Below, piece after piece: positions 15,963-23,997 of a stretch of 64,000 nucleotides of DNA. A program made the translations under genes and the position numbers. Source of the stretch: a virus. The notes beneath the pieces are model-generated. The model searched no databases. It saw nothing but the letters and a program-made list of their open reading frames with translations, and was not told the origin of the DNA. The stretch lies in the IMG/VR virus record IMGVR_UViG_3300005541_000008, positions 1 to 64,000 of that record; one strand, written 5' to 3'. Position 1 is the first letter of the stretch. Each line of letters begins with the position of its first letter.

Positions 15963-17084
15963 CTAAAACACCCTACCGGTCACGTAATCGAAATGCCCTA
16001 TCGTAACCCGTGTGTCAACTCTCGGCTTAACTCCCGTCTCCTCCGCGCACTTTTGCCAGAACCACGCGTCCTCTGTATGTACTAAGTACTGTCTTGGTGC
16101 GACAAGTTCATGCCCTGTCTTAAACCTCGGCTTCGAAATCTTCTTAAACAACTCCGAGCGGAAAAGACAGTAATCGAGTCCCGTGCCATCGCACTCGACC
16201 AGGTCGCCGTGCTTAAAATCCCTTCCCGGTCTCAGGAGGCCGATATGCCCTGTCTTCCACATTAAGGGTTGCGGGTAGGGCATCTTCATGTGGTAGAGTC
16301 CCGCGGCTGTTTCGAGCTTGTGATCGAGAAGGGTGTCGAAGAGCATAGGCATACCCACGGGAGGCGAAAGCATATCATCGCCGAGGAAGACGAAGTAGGA
16401 AGGAAGGGGGTCGAGGGAAAGGAGGTGGTCAATACACCGTTCGCGGGCTTCTGCAACCTCGAGGCCCTTAACAATCGCCATCTCCCTTATCGACGCGACA
16501 GGAAACGCCATTTGGAAAAAGTGGAGGATAAACGCGAGCGACACATAACCCAAAGTCGGGACGGCAACTACAATTGTATGCTCCGGGTTTGTAGGAGGCT
16601 TCAGCCCTGATAACGGAGGCGGTTCTTCTTCCCCTTCCGCGTCTAAGTCGAGCCAGGAGACTTCTTTGAGCGCGGCGGTAAGTTTGCCGTCTTTGAAGGG
16701 GAGGTCTTTGAGCATCCCGGGACGGACGATAAGCGCCTTGTGATCGGGACTCACAACACCCACGACATCATCGGGCTCCTTCATCCACCTCTCCCAAATC
16801 CCGAAGGCAATATGCTTCGGTGCCTCGAGAAGAAACACTGCGTCCGGCGCTTTCGGCAACACCCGCGTGTATTGGATCGCATTATTCACGGAGCCCCCAA
16901 AGTCTGGGTGAGTAACCCCCCAAATCCCGCGCTCTACATTCGGCGGGAAGCCTATACTCAACACCTCACCCGCCCATTCAATCGGTAGGAGTTTCGCGGT
17001 TGCAATAAGGGCGAGCATGAGCGAAGGACGTTTGTAAGTGCCCTGTGCGACGATCTTGAACGCGTCCCGTGTTAGGGTTGCCAC
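15963..17084 (-). CDS. Glycosyltransferase-like protein (GT-A type)
   Basis: 373 aa. The C-terminal 200 residues carry GT-A features: TIVVAVPTLGYVS at the first strand, SYFVFLGDDMLSPP as a D-x-D-like metal site, and a late ...HTEDAWFWQKCAEE segment typical of this group. The N-terminal 160 residues look like a second alpha/beta domain. The next two genes are methyltransferases, so the three may build a methylated glycan on the virion or DNA. Confidence 0.65.
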   Translation of the reverse strand: MATLTRDAFKIVAQGTYKRPSLMLALIATAKLLPIEWAGEVLSIGFPPNVERGIWGVTHPDFGGSVNNAIQYTRVLPKAPDAVFLLEAPKHIAFGIWERWMKEPDDVVGVVSPDHKALIVRPGMLKDLPFKDGKLTAALKEVSWLDLDAEGEEEPPPLSGLKPPTNPEHTIVVAVPTLGYVSLAFILHFFQMAFPVASIREMAIVKGLEVAEARERCIDHLLSLDPLPSYFVFLGDDMLSPPVGMPMLFDTLLDHKLETAAGLYHMKMPYPQPLMWKTGHIGLLRPGRDFKHGDLVECDGTGLDYCLFRSELFKKISKPRFKTGHELVAPRQYLVHTEDAWFWQKCAEETGVKPRVDTRVTIGHFDYVTGRVF

Positions 17085-17431
17085 TATTGAATCCTCGCCG
17101 TTTCGTGCTTAAGATATTGATTCACATACCCCATGTACGCTTTGTACAAATCCCCTGACTCTACCCATCCATAAGCGATAACCTTATCCTTACGCACAAA
17201 GAGGGGGTCGACATAGAGGATACTGAAGAGAGGGCTCCCGACGGGCAAAAACGTCACCTGCTCTGCCCGCGCTCCTCGTACAGCTCCCGTTTGGGGCACC
17301 AAATCCGTGATCATGGTGTTTGTGGCCGCGTCGCGCAACTCAAAACACTCTGGGTCAGACGACGGGTCAGCTTCCTTCCCCACGATGAGCTCGTTTTGCC
17401 CTATCATAAGCACTATTACCCTTCCCTCCAT
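17084..17431 (-). CDS. Unknown beta-rich protein
   Basis: 115 aa, alternating strands, with no Cys cluster or membrane helix. A GAGAGGGG ribosome site precedes the ATG, and the stop overlaps the next gene by 1 bp. Possibly a virion component by position; no family recognised. Confidence 0.5.
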   Translation of the reverse strand: MEGRVIVLMIGQNELIVGKEADPSSDPECFELRDAATNTMITDLVPQTGAVRGARAEQVTFLPVGSPLFSILYVDPLFVRKDKVIAYGWVESGDLYKAYMGYVNQYLKHETARIQ

Positions 17432-17450
17432 GCCGATCCCCTCTCGTGGC

Positions 17451-17714
17451 TTACTGGATGATTGAGTGGAAGAACTGTGTCACGAGCGTCCAGGTCTCCG
17501 TGTTGCTGCCCCTGTTAAACAGGGTGACGGAGTTCGAGTCCCATTGCGCCGTTAAATACGCGGCGGGGACGTTTGTCGCGATCGTTGCGGCGGAATATGT
17601 TGCAATCCCCCAAACGATATGCGGCAGACGCCCTAGGCCGTGCGCGAAGGTTGTCGAACCGGAAGACGCTAACGACACAGTCCTCGTGTCGATAAAGGTT
17701 CCCAGTAACGTCAC
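17451..17714 (-). CDS. Small fibre-like beta protein
   Basis: 87 aa. FAHGLGRLPHIVWGIATYS matches the H-G-L-G-R-x-P motif often found in C-terminal domains of phage fibres and spikes, and the rest is strand-rich. An AGGAGG site precedes a GTG start. Likely a trimeric virion appendage or head decoration module. Confidence 0.55.
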   Translation of the reverse strand: MTLLGTFIDTRTVSLASSGSTTFAHGLGRLPHIVWGIATYSAATIATNVPAAYLTAQWDSNSVTLFNRGSNTETWTLVTQFFHSIIQ

Positions 17715-17765
17715 GGGTCCTACCTCCTATACGGTATCGGAGGCGCACACATCCCGGCGCACAAT

Positions 17766-19493
17766 TCACGGCACCCTCTCGAGTAGTTGGCCATCATCCG
17801 CGCAGTGCGGATTCTCGGCAAGTTCTCCCTCGGAGCGAAACGTCCAATCCGTTCCACACTGAGAGCAACGAGCCATGATGAGGTTTTGCTGCTGCTCAGC
17901 TGCCCAACCCAAAAACCCCTTAAAATAGGCTTTCGCGGTAGCAGTCCCGAAGAAGTTCCCGCCCCACCGTTGCACAGTTCCCAGCACATCGTCCGGCGGA
18001 ATTTGCCCGGCGAGAATTTGCTCGAACTGTTCAGGGGTCGTTATTCTCGCGAGAAGTTCTTCGAGTTGTGGATAAAAAGCCCGGTCGTTCGCTTCTGCTG
18101 CGTTGCGTATTGCCTGAAACACGGGTAGCATTGCTTCTTCCTTTACTACCTCTGCTTGCATAACGGGTTCAGCCCCCGGTTCGGTGACTGGAATGTGCTC
18201 AACAACCGGCGCCGGAGGAGGCGGCGGAGGTGGTGCGGTTGCTTCGGGCCCGAGCGGTTCTTGCGCTTCAACCGGAGACGTCTCGGAGAGAGGAGACGGT
18301 GATGGAGACGTCTCGGCGGGTAGTGGAGGTGGTGTGAAGGAAGGAGGGAAGCCTTCCATCGGTGCTCGAGGAGGCGGCTGGACTGTCGCTCGAGGAGGTT
18401 GCTGCGCCTGAGGTGGCGGAACCGCAGCTCCCGACTTGTACGCAACAATCGCCGAAACCATCCTCGCAGTATCCCCCCAAATTTTCCCCGCTTGCGGAGC
18501 GAGTGCCCTTATAAGTTCTATCGCAGGAGAGACCGGCTCCCCTCCTCCGCCTCCGCCTCCACTCTCGTGTATTAAGGGAGCGAGGGTCGTGATGAGGGTA
18601 ATCATGCGATCCGTGTTATCGGGCTGCGGTGCGCTCGGAGGAGGTGTGAAGAGCTCCTTGAGGCGAATCGCCATCTCGATAGGGTCGACAGCAGGTGTTG
18701 TGTCCCGCGGCGCTGGAGGCGCCATCGTTTTGAGGAGGCCCCCAACCCTCTCGAGGACGGCAAGAGGATCGGGGGCTGCGGGCGGTGGTGCTGGTGCTGG
18801 GGTTAACTCTTTAATCGCTTTTGCGAGCTCGACGATTGAGGGTTGCGGGGCTTGCGCAACGGGGGTTGTGGTGGGTGCCGCAGAATCTCGTCCCGTCTTA
18901 TAAATCTCGGCAACCGCTTTGAAAACCGGTGTTATGTCGGGCGTCGGAGGTGTTGCGGGCGCAGGAGGAGGTTGCATGGACTTCACAATCTCAACGGCCT
19001 TAAGAAGGAGAGCAGTCGGATCGCTTTGCGGCGCGTTACCGTTCTGGGGGTGTGTGGCGGTGACCGCAGGAGGCGGCGGCACACTGAGCGTTATGCGCTG
19101 CGCCGCAATAATTCCCGGCGTGTTTTGCTTGATGAGCTTTGCTTCGTAGATGCCGTCTGTCCACCCCCGTGCGATCGCTGCCTTGAGAACCTCGCTCTCG
19201 ATATCCTTAAGCAGCTCGGGTTGTTCGAAGTCGAGGAGGAAGACGGGGTTGTTGCCGTACTCCTTAGGCACCGGGAAGCGCTTGTAGAGCTTTATGTAAT
19301 AGCCCTCGCCCGCCGGAATGTGCGAAAAGAGATTCGCAACAGTTTCGCCCTCTGGAGGTGCTGACGGAACGAGGATTTCGTCAGGTGGACGCTCGGGCAG
19401 CGAGCCGTCGGATTTGTCGCGGTCCGCATCCCTCACCCGATCACGTCCCATCGAGACGATTGCGTCGTCTACCGTAGCGCGCGGCTTGGCCAT
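17766..19493 (-). CDS. Large proline-rich protein with a C-terminal Cys motif
   Basis: 575 aa. A folded N-terminal region of about 150 residues (GEGYYIKLYKRFPVPKEY) is followed by about 300 residues of Pro/Ala-rich linkers alternating with repeated short amphipathic helices (VFKAVAEIYKTG, IVELAKAIKELT, LERVGGLLKTMA, IEMAIRLKELFT). The C-terminal part is helical and ends with a CSQCG...C zinc-finger-like motif. It is the first gene of the minus-strand block. A scaffold or core-protein role is plausible; no known family. Confidence 0.6.
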   Translation of the reverse strand: MAKPRATVDDAIVSMGRDRVRDADRDKSDGSLPERPPDEILVPSAPPEGETVANLFSHIPAGEGYYIKLYKRFPVPKEYGNNPVFLLDFEQPELLKDIESEVLKAAIARGWTDGIYEAKLIKQNTPGIIAAQRITLSVPPPPAVTATHPQNGNAPQSDPTALLLKAVEIVKSMQPPPAPATPPTPDITPVFKAVAEIYKTGRDSAAPTTTPVAQAPQPSIVELAKAIKELTPAPAPPPAAPDPLAVLERVGGLLKTMAPPAPRDTTPAVDPIEMAIRLKELFTPPPSAPQPDNTDRMITLITTLAPLIHESGGGGGGGEPVSPAIELIRALAPQAGKIWGDTARMVSAIVAYKSGAAVPPPQAQQPPRATVQPPPRAPMEGFPPSFTPPPLPAETSPSPSPLSETSPVEAQEPLGPEATAPPPPPPPAPVVEHIPVTEPGAEPVMQAEVVKEEAMLPVFQAIRNAAEANDRAFYPQLEELLARITTPEQFEQILAGQIPPDDVLGTVQRWGGNFFGTATAKAYFKGFLGWAAEQQQNLIMARCSQCGTDWTFRSEGELAENPHCADDGQLLERVP

Positions 19494-19509
19494 ATTGAGA
19501 ATTCCCGGG

Positions 19510-19640
19510 TTGTGTGCCGTGTTGCGGTGCGGTGCGGTGCTCTGCGCGTGGCTCGTGGCTCGGTAGGTGCGGTGATGTATTGCAACGCTGCCGCGCTGTA
19601 TACTGCCATATGCAACGTGGCAGCGTTGCGTGTGCAGTGC
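19510..19640. repeat. Repeat-like tract with an 11-bp inverted repeat
   Basis: This non-coding tract between the two arms shows a loose TGCGG/TGTGC pentamer pattern like the arrays at 38.8-41.9 kb. It also has a perfect 11-bp inverted repeat (GCAACGCTGCC at 19582-19592, GGCAGCGTTGC at 19619-19629) with an extra TGCAACG between the arms. The position at the divergent switch point suggests a regulator or replication-initiator binding region. Confidence 0.4.
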
Positions 19641-19766
19641 CTTCTAGCGCCCGCTACGGCTTTCCGACTCCGGAGTGCGTAGCGTTGCTTTGCGCCACAG
19701 GGCGCGGTGCAGCGCCTTGAGGCAGATAGCGCGAGGTTGTGTAGGGCCTCTGCTATCTTGAAGTCA

Positions 19767-19795
19767 ATTTTAACACAGAAAATTTGAATAGGCAA
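19767..19795 (-). promoter_or_regulatory. Sigma70-like promoter for the left arm
   Basis: On the minus strand TTGCCT (19790-19795), a 17 bp spacer and TAAAAT (19767-19772). It points into the structural block, whose first gene starts at 19493, leaving a leader of about 260 nt. The TTGCC -35 element is shared with the promoters at 21210-21238 and 21556-21584. Confidence 0.6.
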
Positions 19796-20018
19796 CTCGG
19801 AATTTTGAGTTTTGAGCTCTTTTTTCTTTGAGGCCTTGAGTTATGCTCGTTATCCCCTGTTATGCTCCTTGCTTTGACCTCTTATATATCATAATATACA
19901 TAGTATCTTATGTATTTTATAATAATTTGTATGTATAATAATATATAAGAGAGCAAAACAGTAGTCATTTTGTGGCCCTACTGGGGCACAAATCGCGCAC
20001 GGACCATAGGGAGGAGCC
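19796..20018. promoter_or_regulatory. AT-rich divergent control region
   Basis: About 220 bp, far richer in A+T than the surroundings, with many TATA-like stretches (19890-19950) and an imperfect inverted repeat TTTGTG/CACAAA at 19969-19992 just upstream of the plus-strand gene. It probably holds the plus-strand promoter, although no single -35/-10 pair is convincing. It could include a DNA-unwinding element. Confidence 0.45.
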
Positions 20019-20792
20019 ATGGAAAAGCTACAACCCAAGATCATTTCCCGTCCTCGGGGTACTGGTGAGGATTGTGTTTGCGAGTGTTGGGGGTGTAATC
20101 AGCAATTTTCGAATATAATTCCTACGTTATATTGTGAAAATTGTCGTGGTTCTATGCGTGCTCCGCGCTCACCTTTGCGCTGCACGTGTAAGGAGTGCGG
20201 GCATACTTGGGAGAGGAGAACGGAGACACCATCGTACTGTCCGAAGTGTATGAGTAGAGAGTGGGACGGGCCACTAAAGAGAGGGGAAGTAGAAAAGGAG
20301 TTCGTGATTTGTCATAAATGCGGGTCGCAAAAGCAGAAGGGGAAGATTGTGTGTATCGGGTGCTTGCAACCGAACACGGAAACGGCGTATTATTGTGGTC
20401 TGACAACGAGACAGTACGAGAGTTTCAAACGGTTTGTGCTCGCATACAAAGGGGAAGATCTGGTTGTGTTAGGGTTTAGAAAGCTACTCGAGTCTCCAAC
20501 GCGCGAAATGGAAACGAGACCCGAGCCCGAAGCCCCGATCCCGATACTCCAGCTCCCTGAACCCGACCCACCGCAACTCGACCCACTTCCTAAGGAAGAG
20601 CCAGAGCCCGACCCCGAGTTACAGCCCGAAGCGCTTCCTCAACCCCCTGAACCCGAGTCGCCGAGCGAAGACGCGCTTCCGTTGTTTATGGAATTCGCAC
20701 CCCCTACTCCCGATCCGATACCCGAGGGCGAGGAAGTCCCGACGGAAGAGGCGCTCAAGCTCCTTCGGAAGATAAAGTGGGAGGTAGAATGA
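20019..20792 (+). CDS. Multi-zinc-ribbon protein with acidic Pro/Glu tail
   Basis: 257 aa. Cys pairs occur in order: CVCECWGC, CENC, CTCKECGHTW, CPKC, CHKCGSQ and CIGC, forming about three zinc ribbons in the first 125 residues. After a helical segment, a long Pro/Glu/Asp-rich tail begins near residue 165, with a short helix at the end. First gene of the rightward block, with a GGGAGGAG site. May bind nucleic acid or host polymerase; function unknown. Confidence 0.6.
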   Translation: MEKLQPKIISRPRGTGEDCVCECWGCNQQFSNIIPTLYCENCRGSMRAPRSPLRCTCKECGHTWERRTETPSYCPKCMSREWDGPLKRGEVEKEFVICHKCGSQKQKGKIVCIGCLQPNTETAYYCGLTTRQYESFKRFVLAYKGEDLVVLGFRKLLESPTREMETRPEPEAPIPILQLPEPDPPQLDPLPKEEPEPDPELQPEALPQPPEPESPSEDALPLFMEFAPPTPDPIPEGEEVPTEEALKLLRKIKWEVE

Positions 20793-20800
20793 GGGCAAAA

Positions 20801-20831
20801 AAAGAGCCACTCAACTCTCGAGTGGCTCTTT
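20801..20831. terminator. Bidirectional intrinsic terminator
   Basis: AAAGAGCCACTC (20801-20812) and GAGTGGCTCTTT (20820-20831) form a perfect 12-bp stem with a 7-nt loop. Runs of A precede it and T-rich sequence follows, giving U-tracts on both strands. It lies exactly between two convergent genes. Confidence 0.85.
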
Positions 20832-20839
20832 CTCTTCGG

Positions 20840-21118
20840 TTATTTCTTCGCGCCGGCCGTTTTGGCCATCGCGTCCCGGACTTGCTGTTCCTTCCACGCC
20901 CGGAACTGCTTGATCTCTTCGGCCGTTTTCTTCCGGCGGTCCTTCGCTGCCTGCTTCGCTTCGGGGCTCTGCGTGTACTGGAGCCGTTGGAACCGAAGCT
21001 TGAGGGTCGCGTTGGCGAGGTCGAGCACCCCTTGGTCACCGTATTTCTGCTTGAGTTCTACCATGGTGAGGGGTTTGAACTCGGTCGGATCCGCAGCCGG
21101 GGTCGTTTGGGTAGCCAT
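20840..21118 (-). CDS. Small basic helical protein
   Basis: 92 aa on the minus strand, opposite to its neighbours. Charged and helical, ending in a Lys/Ala-rich tail. IKQFRAWKEQQ near the C-terminus resembles the F-K/R-x-W-K-E motif shared by at least five other small proteins in the window. An AAAGGAGG site and its own promoter (21210-21238) suggest strong separate expression. Possibly DNA-binding. Confidence 0.65.
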   Translation of the reverse strand: MATQTTPAADPTEFKPLTMVELKQKYGDQGVLDLANATLKLRFQRLQYTQSPEAKQAAKDRRKKTAEEIKQFRAWKEQQVRDAMAKTAGAKK

Positions 21119-21209
21119 TGTGTTGCCTCCTTTTATATGCGCGTGTCTCGCGCGTTGGGTTATTTTATGGGCCTTGTCTCCAAGTGGCCTTTCTCAATCT
21201 TACATCTTC

Positions 21210-21238
21210 ATTATACGCCTTCTTAAAAAACATGGCAA
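21210..21238 (-). promoter_or_regulatory. Sigma70-like promoter for the 20840-21118 gene
   Basis: On the minus strand TTGCCA (21233-21238), a 17 bp spacer and TATAAT (21210-21215). It faces the gene at 20840-21118 with a leader of about 85 nt. Near-consensus elements. Confidence 0.75.
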
Positions 21239-21282
21239 CGAAAAAATCGCGCGTCGAGAAAATTTTTTTCGCGCCAAAAACG

Positions 21283-21447
21283 CCTCTAAAAATGTTTTTA
21301 GAGGGTTGTGCACTTTTTTGAACCCCCCGTGTTCACTAAAGTGAGACTCGCGAAGCCCGCCGGTAGGGGTTTATTTTTCTACGGGTCGCGCGTGGGTACG
21401 GAAATGTTTTTCTACGGGTGCGTCCGTCGGAAAATGTTTTTCTACGG
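21283..21447. promoter_or_regulatory. Intergenic region with hairpin and three direct repeats
   Basis: CCTCTAAAAA (21283-21292) and TTTTTAGAGG (21295-21304) form an inverted repeat. TTTTTCTACGG occurs three times (21374, 21407, 21437) and a near-reverse copy (CGGTAGAAAAA) lies near 21504. The repeats sit between two divergent promoters, so they are candidate operator or initiator sites. The whole 21119-21627 interval has no supported ORF. Confidence 0.5.
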
Positions 21448-21555
21448 ATAAACCGTAGAGATTTAGATCCGGATCGGGAACCGGATTTGTACGGGTCGCA
21501 ACGGTAGAAAAAGGGATCCAGAAGTCACTTTCTCGGGGAGGGAAAAAGATTTTCC

Positions 21556-21584
21556 TTGCCTTTCGGGTTTAATTGAGTTATAAT
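21556..21584 (+). promoter_or_regulatory. Sigma70-like promoter for the accessory operon
   Basis: TTGCCT (21556-21561), a 17 bp spacer and TATAAT (21579-21584). It drives the gene at 21628 and probably the long run of overlapping genes behind it. Near-consensus. Confidence 0.75.
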
Positions 21585-21627
21585 GATGTCAATGGGGTCT
21601 CTATACATCTCAGCGAAGGGGTAAACG

Positions 21628-21825
21628 ATGCCCGACTTAAGTGACGACGAGTATAAGGAGTTAGTCGAGTCCGCTGTCACTGCGAGAGAAGTGACCTGTC
21701 CGATGTGCCGCGGGAGATGGCTGGCGTCCCTAACCGAGGAAGATATAGAAAACGGCGTTGGGTTTGAGATAGTGTGTTTTGAGTGTTTGCTGGGTGAGGT
21801 GCAAGGTGACCGAGGAGAGATGTGA
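21628..21825 (+). CDS. Zinc-ribbon protein
   Basis: 65 aa. CPMCRGRW and CFECLLG form a four-Cys ribbon; the rest is acidic. AAGGGG site upstream. It overlaps the next gene by 20 bp. Function unknown. Confidence 0.6.
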   Translation: MPDLSDDEYKELVESAVTAREVTCPMCRGRWLASLTEEDIENGVGFEIVCFECLLGEVQGDRGEM

Positions 21826-22015
21826 GATTTGCGAGGAGTTGACGCGCAACGGACGGAAATTTCGGGTTGCGCTAGGGGTCAACTCTGACGGAACGCTGAA
21901 GGCGAAGCACGATCACGCGATTTTGGAGTCGTTGATTGCGTCGCCGCAGCGCAAAACCCTTACGAAAGAGGAGAGGGAAGCGTTTAGGAAGTGGAAGGAG
22001 CGGGGAAGGGGGTGA
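21806..22015 (+). CDS. Small Cys protein with FRKWKE tail
   Basis: 69 aa from the GTG at 21806. One CEIC pair plus His residues in the middle (KHDHAIL), and a C-terminal LTKEEREAFRKWKERG helix. The same tail recurs in genes at 43869, 44595 and 46571, and HDHAI resembles HHHAI in 43869-44120, so they form a loose family. Confidence 0.55.
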   Translation: MTEERCEICEELTRNGRKFRVALGVNSDGTLKAKHDHAILESLIASPQRKTLTKEEREAFRKWKERGRG

Positions 22016-22022
22016 GCGAAGC

Positions 22023-22253
22023 GTGAAGTATATAACTACAAGCGAATTTTTTCGCGGCCGCCGTAGATTTCCTTCAATGGAAAAAGCGCAGTGGGAAACG
22101 CTCGAGTACGACACCTTAGTTGACGGGATTCCGTTTGCTGCGGGTAGTAGGTTTAAGCGGTTCGAGACACTAAACTTCGGGTATGTTGTGTTTGATAGAG
22201 AAGCCAGAACGCCGGAGGGATGGATTCCGGGACGGAGAGTGTTTAGGTGGTAG
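22023..22253 (+). CDS. Small protein, unknown
   Basis: 76 aa from the GTG at 22023. Basic and aromatic-rich, ending GWIPGRRVFRW. The upstream part of the open frame is the previous gene read out of frame. Unknown function. Confidence 0.5.
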   Translation: MKYITTSEFFRGRRRFPSMEKAQWETLEYDTLVDGIPFAAGSRFKRFETLNFGYVVFDREARTPEGWIPGRRVFRW

Positions 22254-22273
22254 GTGGAAGGAGGTGATGTTTC

Positions 22274-22462
22274 GTGTATATGACACCCAACATAAGATCC
22301 ACGCTCACGCTCAATATCGGGATTGCAAAGGACCCGAAGTGTAGCGTGTGCGGGCGAAAAATCCGCAACAACGAAGACTTTGGGATTACATACACAGAGC
22401 CCTGGGTGTTTTGGCATTGGAAGTGTAAGGAGGAGCGCGATGATCCAAAAACACTGCGGTGA
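22274..22462 (+). CDS. Small zinc-binding protein
   Basis: 62 aa. CSVCGRKI and HWKC could bind one zinc. Its ribosome site, AAGGAGGTGA 6 nt before the GTG, is a full match to the 16S rRNA 3' end and implies a bacterial ribosome. Confidence 0.6.
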   Translation: MYMTPNIRSTLTLNIGIAKDPKCSVCGRKIRNNEDFGITYTEPWVFWHWKCKEERDDPKTLR

Positions 22463-22772
22463 ATATCTCCGCCGGCTCAGTTCCGACAAGGAAGGCTTCG
22501 AGCTGCGCTACCACAAGTGGCAGTGTCAGATTTGTGGACGCATATTCACGCAGAAGTCTCGTGTCGAGAATGTAGAGGCTGCGCAGAGAGACCACTTGGA
22601 CATGGCTTTTCAAGTAGTTCAAGGGGTTATGGATAGGGTACGCGGCGTAGTCGAGGTGCTCGAAACGACTCCGGAGCGCGACCAAAACATCAACGTTGTG
22701 GAGGAGTTTAAAGAAGTGCTTAGGGATATGACACGGCTCAAGCACAACCTCTACGGGATACGGAAGGAGTAG
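22440..22772 (+). CDS. C2H2-like zinc finger plus helical domain
   Basis: 110 aa from the ATG at 22440 (AAGGAGG site). CQICGRIF followed about 17 residues later by H suggests one zinc finger. The remaining 60 residues are helical (FQVVQGVMDRVRGVVEVL). It overlaps the previous gene by 23 bp. Possible DNA-binding protein. Confidence 0.55.
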   Translation: MIQKHCGEYLRRLSSDKEGFELRYHKWQCQICGRIFTQKSRVENVEAAQRDHLDMAFQVVQGVMDRVRGVVEVLETTPERDQNINVVEEFKEVLRDMTRLKHNLYGIRKE

Positions 22773-22775
22773 CCG

Positions 22776-22973
22776 ATGTACCTTGAGATTCCGAACGACC
22801 CTGCGAGTAGGGCGAGAGTTTTGCGTGCCGTGAATGAGGTTTTTGTTAAAAGGGGCGAAAGTCCGCTCACGCCCGAAGAAGTCGAGCATATCTTAACGGC
22901 GAAGGGCGTTGAGATTAGCGAGGCCAAAGCGGGGTTTAGAATGAAGTTTGTGTATGGAGAGGGGGAGAAGTGA
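22776..22973 (+). CDS. Small helical protein
   Basis: 65 aa with a predicted helix-turn-helix-like arrangement (ARVLRAVNEVFVKRG then LTPEEVEHILTAKG). No Cys. Could be a small regulator; not proven. Confidence 0.5.
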   Translation: MYLEIPNDPASRARVLRAVNEVFVKRGESPLTPEEVEHILTAKGVEISEAKAGFRMKFVYGEGEK

Positions 22974-23203
22974 GCAAGGTAGACGATATCGACTGGTCCG
23001 CACACGACGAGTTTAGTGAAAACACGTGCTATTGTAGGTGCGGCGCCGTGTTTAGGAGTCATGTTAAGCTCATCGAGCTCGAACAACGTTGGGTCTCGGC
23101 GACACGAAAGCCGTGTTCGGGGTGCGGGTCGCGCGTTAACTGTAAGGGGATCGAGTCGGATCCTGAGACGTTCACGATCAAGGGGAAGAAGGATGCACTC
23201 TAG
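22970..23203 (+). CDS. Zinc-ribbon protein
   Basis: 77 aa with CYCRCGAVF and CSGCGSRVNC, forming a zinc ribbon. GTG start overlapping the previous stop by 4 bp. Unknown target. Confidence 0.55.
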   Translation: MSKVDDIDWSAHDEFSENTCYCRCGAVFRSHVKLIELEQRWVSATRKPCSGCGSRVNCKGIESDPETFTIKGKKDAL

Positions 23204-23678
23204 GGTCGCAAAACTCCCGCAATACAAGGGCATCCCAATTCCCTTCAACGCTACCTACCGCACTGACGGGACCCCGGACTTCAAAGTGGTCAATGAAGAG
23301 AACCGTTGGAGATGTGCGAACGAGCGCCTCTGTTGGATTTGCGGAGAGCCGTTGGAGTATTGGATTGTTTTTGTAGGAGGGCCGCGCTCGTGCGAGAATA
23401 GGCTCTTTATCGACGGTCCTATGCACGAGGAGTGTGCGTTGGACGCGGTTGAGATTTGCCCCTTCCTTGCGGGGAGGATGGATTACGCGAAGACCTTCGA
23501 TCTTTCGAAGCACGACCCCGCGCTCAAACTCGAGGAGAGGGTGAGTCATCCGCCGCCAGAGAAGATTGGGCTCTATAAAACTAGGGGCTTCGAGGTCAAA
23601 ACCGCACGCAACTCGTGGTTTTTCTTCGCGGGGAAGGCAAAACAGATCACGTGGGTGGACAGAAAGTCGCAGGGGTAA
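23193..23678 (+). CDS. Cys/His zinc-binding protein, unknown
   Basis: 161 aa from the ATG at 23193. WRCANERLCWICGEPL and DGPMHEECALDAVEICPFL give Cys/His sets that probably bind zinc, with FVGGPRSC between. I believe similar W-x-C...C-x-x-C...H-x-x-C proteins occur in other phage accessory regions. Function unknown. Confidence 0.6.
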   Translation: MHSRVAKLPQYKGIPIPFNATYRTDGTPDFKVVNEENRWRCANERLCWICGEPLEYWIVFVGGPRSCENRLFIDGPMHEECALDAVEICPFLAGRMDYAKTFDLSKHDPALKLEERVSHPPPEKIGLYKTRGFEVKTARNSWFFFAGKAKQITWVDRKSQG

Positions 23679-23679
23679 G

Positions 23680-23997
23680 GTGCGTTTTTATAAATACGAC
23701 TACTGGCCGAGTGATCCGGGAGCGCCCGTCTTCTATGTGGTTATCGTGGAGCCGTCTCTCGTAGCGCATATAAGGCGTTATAAGGGAAGGGTAGAGATCA
23801 CACAAGTGCATATGGATGGCGAACTGTGTCGAGAACTTTCTGGGTGCACTTCGAGGAGAATCAGTGAGGAGGACGTGCCGGGAGCGTTGAGACTCTGGAT
23901 CGAGAGGCAGGAAAAGCAGTTAGCCGAGTTTGGTGAGTGGTGCAAGACGTTGAGAAGGAAGTACGCGAGGAAGAAAAGGGGGGCGCGACGTGGGTAA
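23680..23997 (+). CDS. Unknown protein
   Basis: 105 aa from the GTG at 23680 (AGGGG site). The N-terminal half is strand-rich (FYVVIVEPSLVAHIRR); the C-terminal half is a long basic helix ending KKRGARRG. Overlaps the next gene by 8 bp. Function unknown. Confidence 0.5.
   Translation: MRFYKYDYWPSDPGAPVFYVVIVEPSLVAHIRRYKGRVEITQVHMDGELCRELSGCTSRRISEEDVPGALRLWIERQEKQLAEFGEWCKTLRRKYARKKRGARRG

Noticed and set aside
18140-18560. Plus-strand ORFs in the Gly/Ser-rich opposite strand of the proline-rich gene
   Set aside because: They mirror the Pro/Ala-rich coding strand; no ribosome sites and no matching neighbours on that strand.
19514-19795. Short ORFs in the divergent control region
   Set aside because: Their composition follows the local repeat and inverted-repeat sequence; no ribosome sites.
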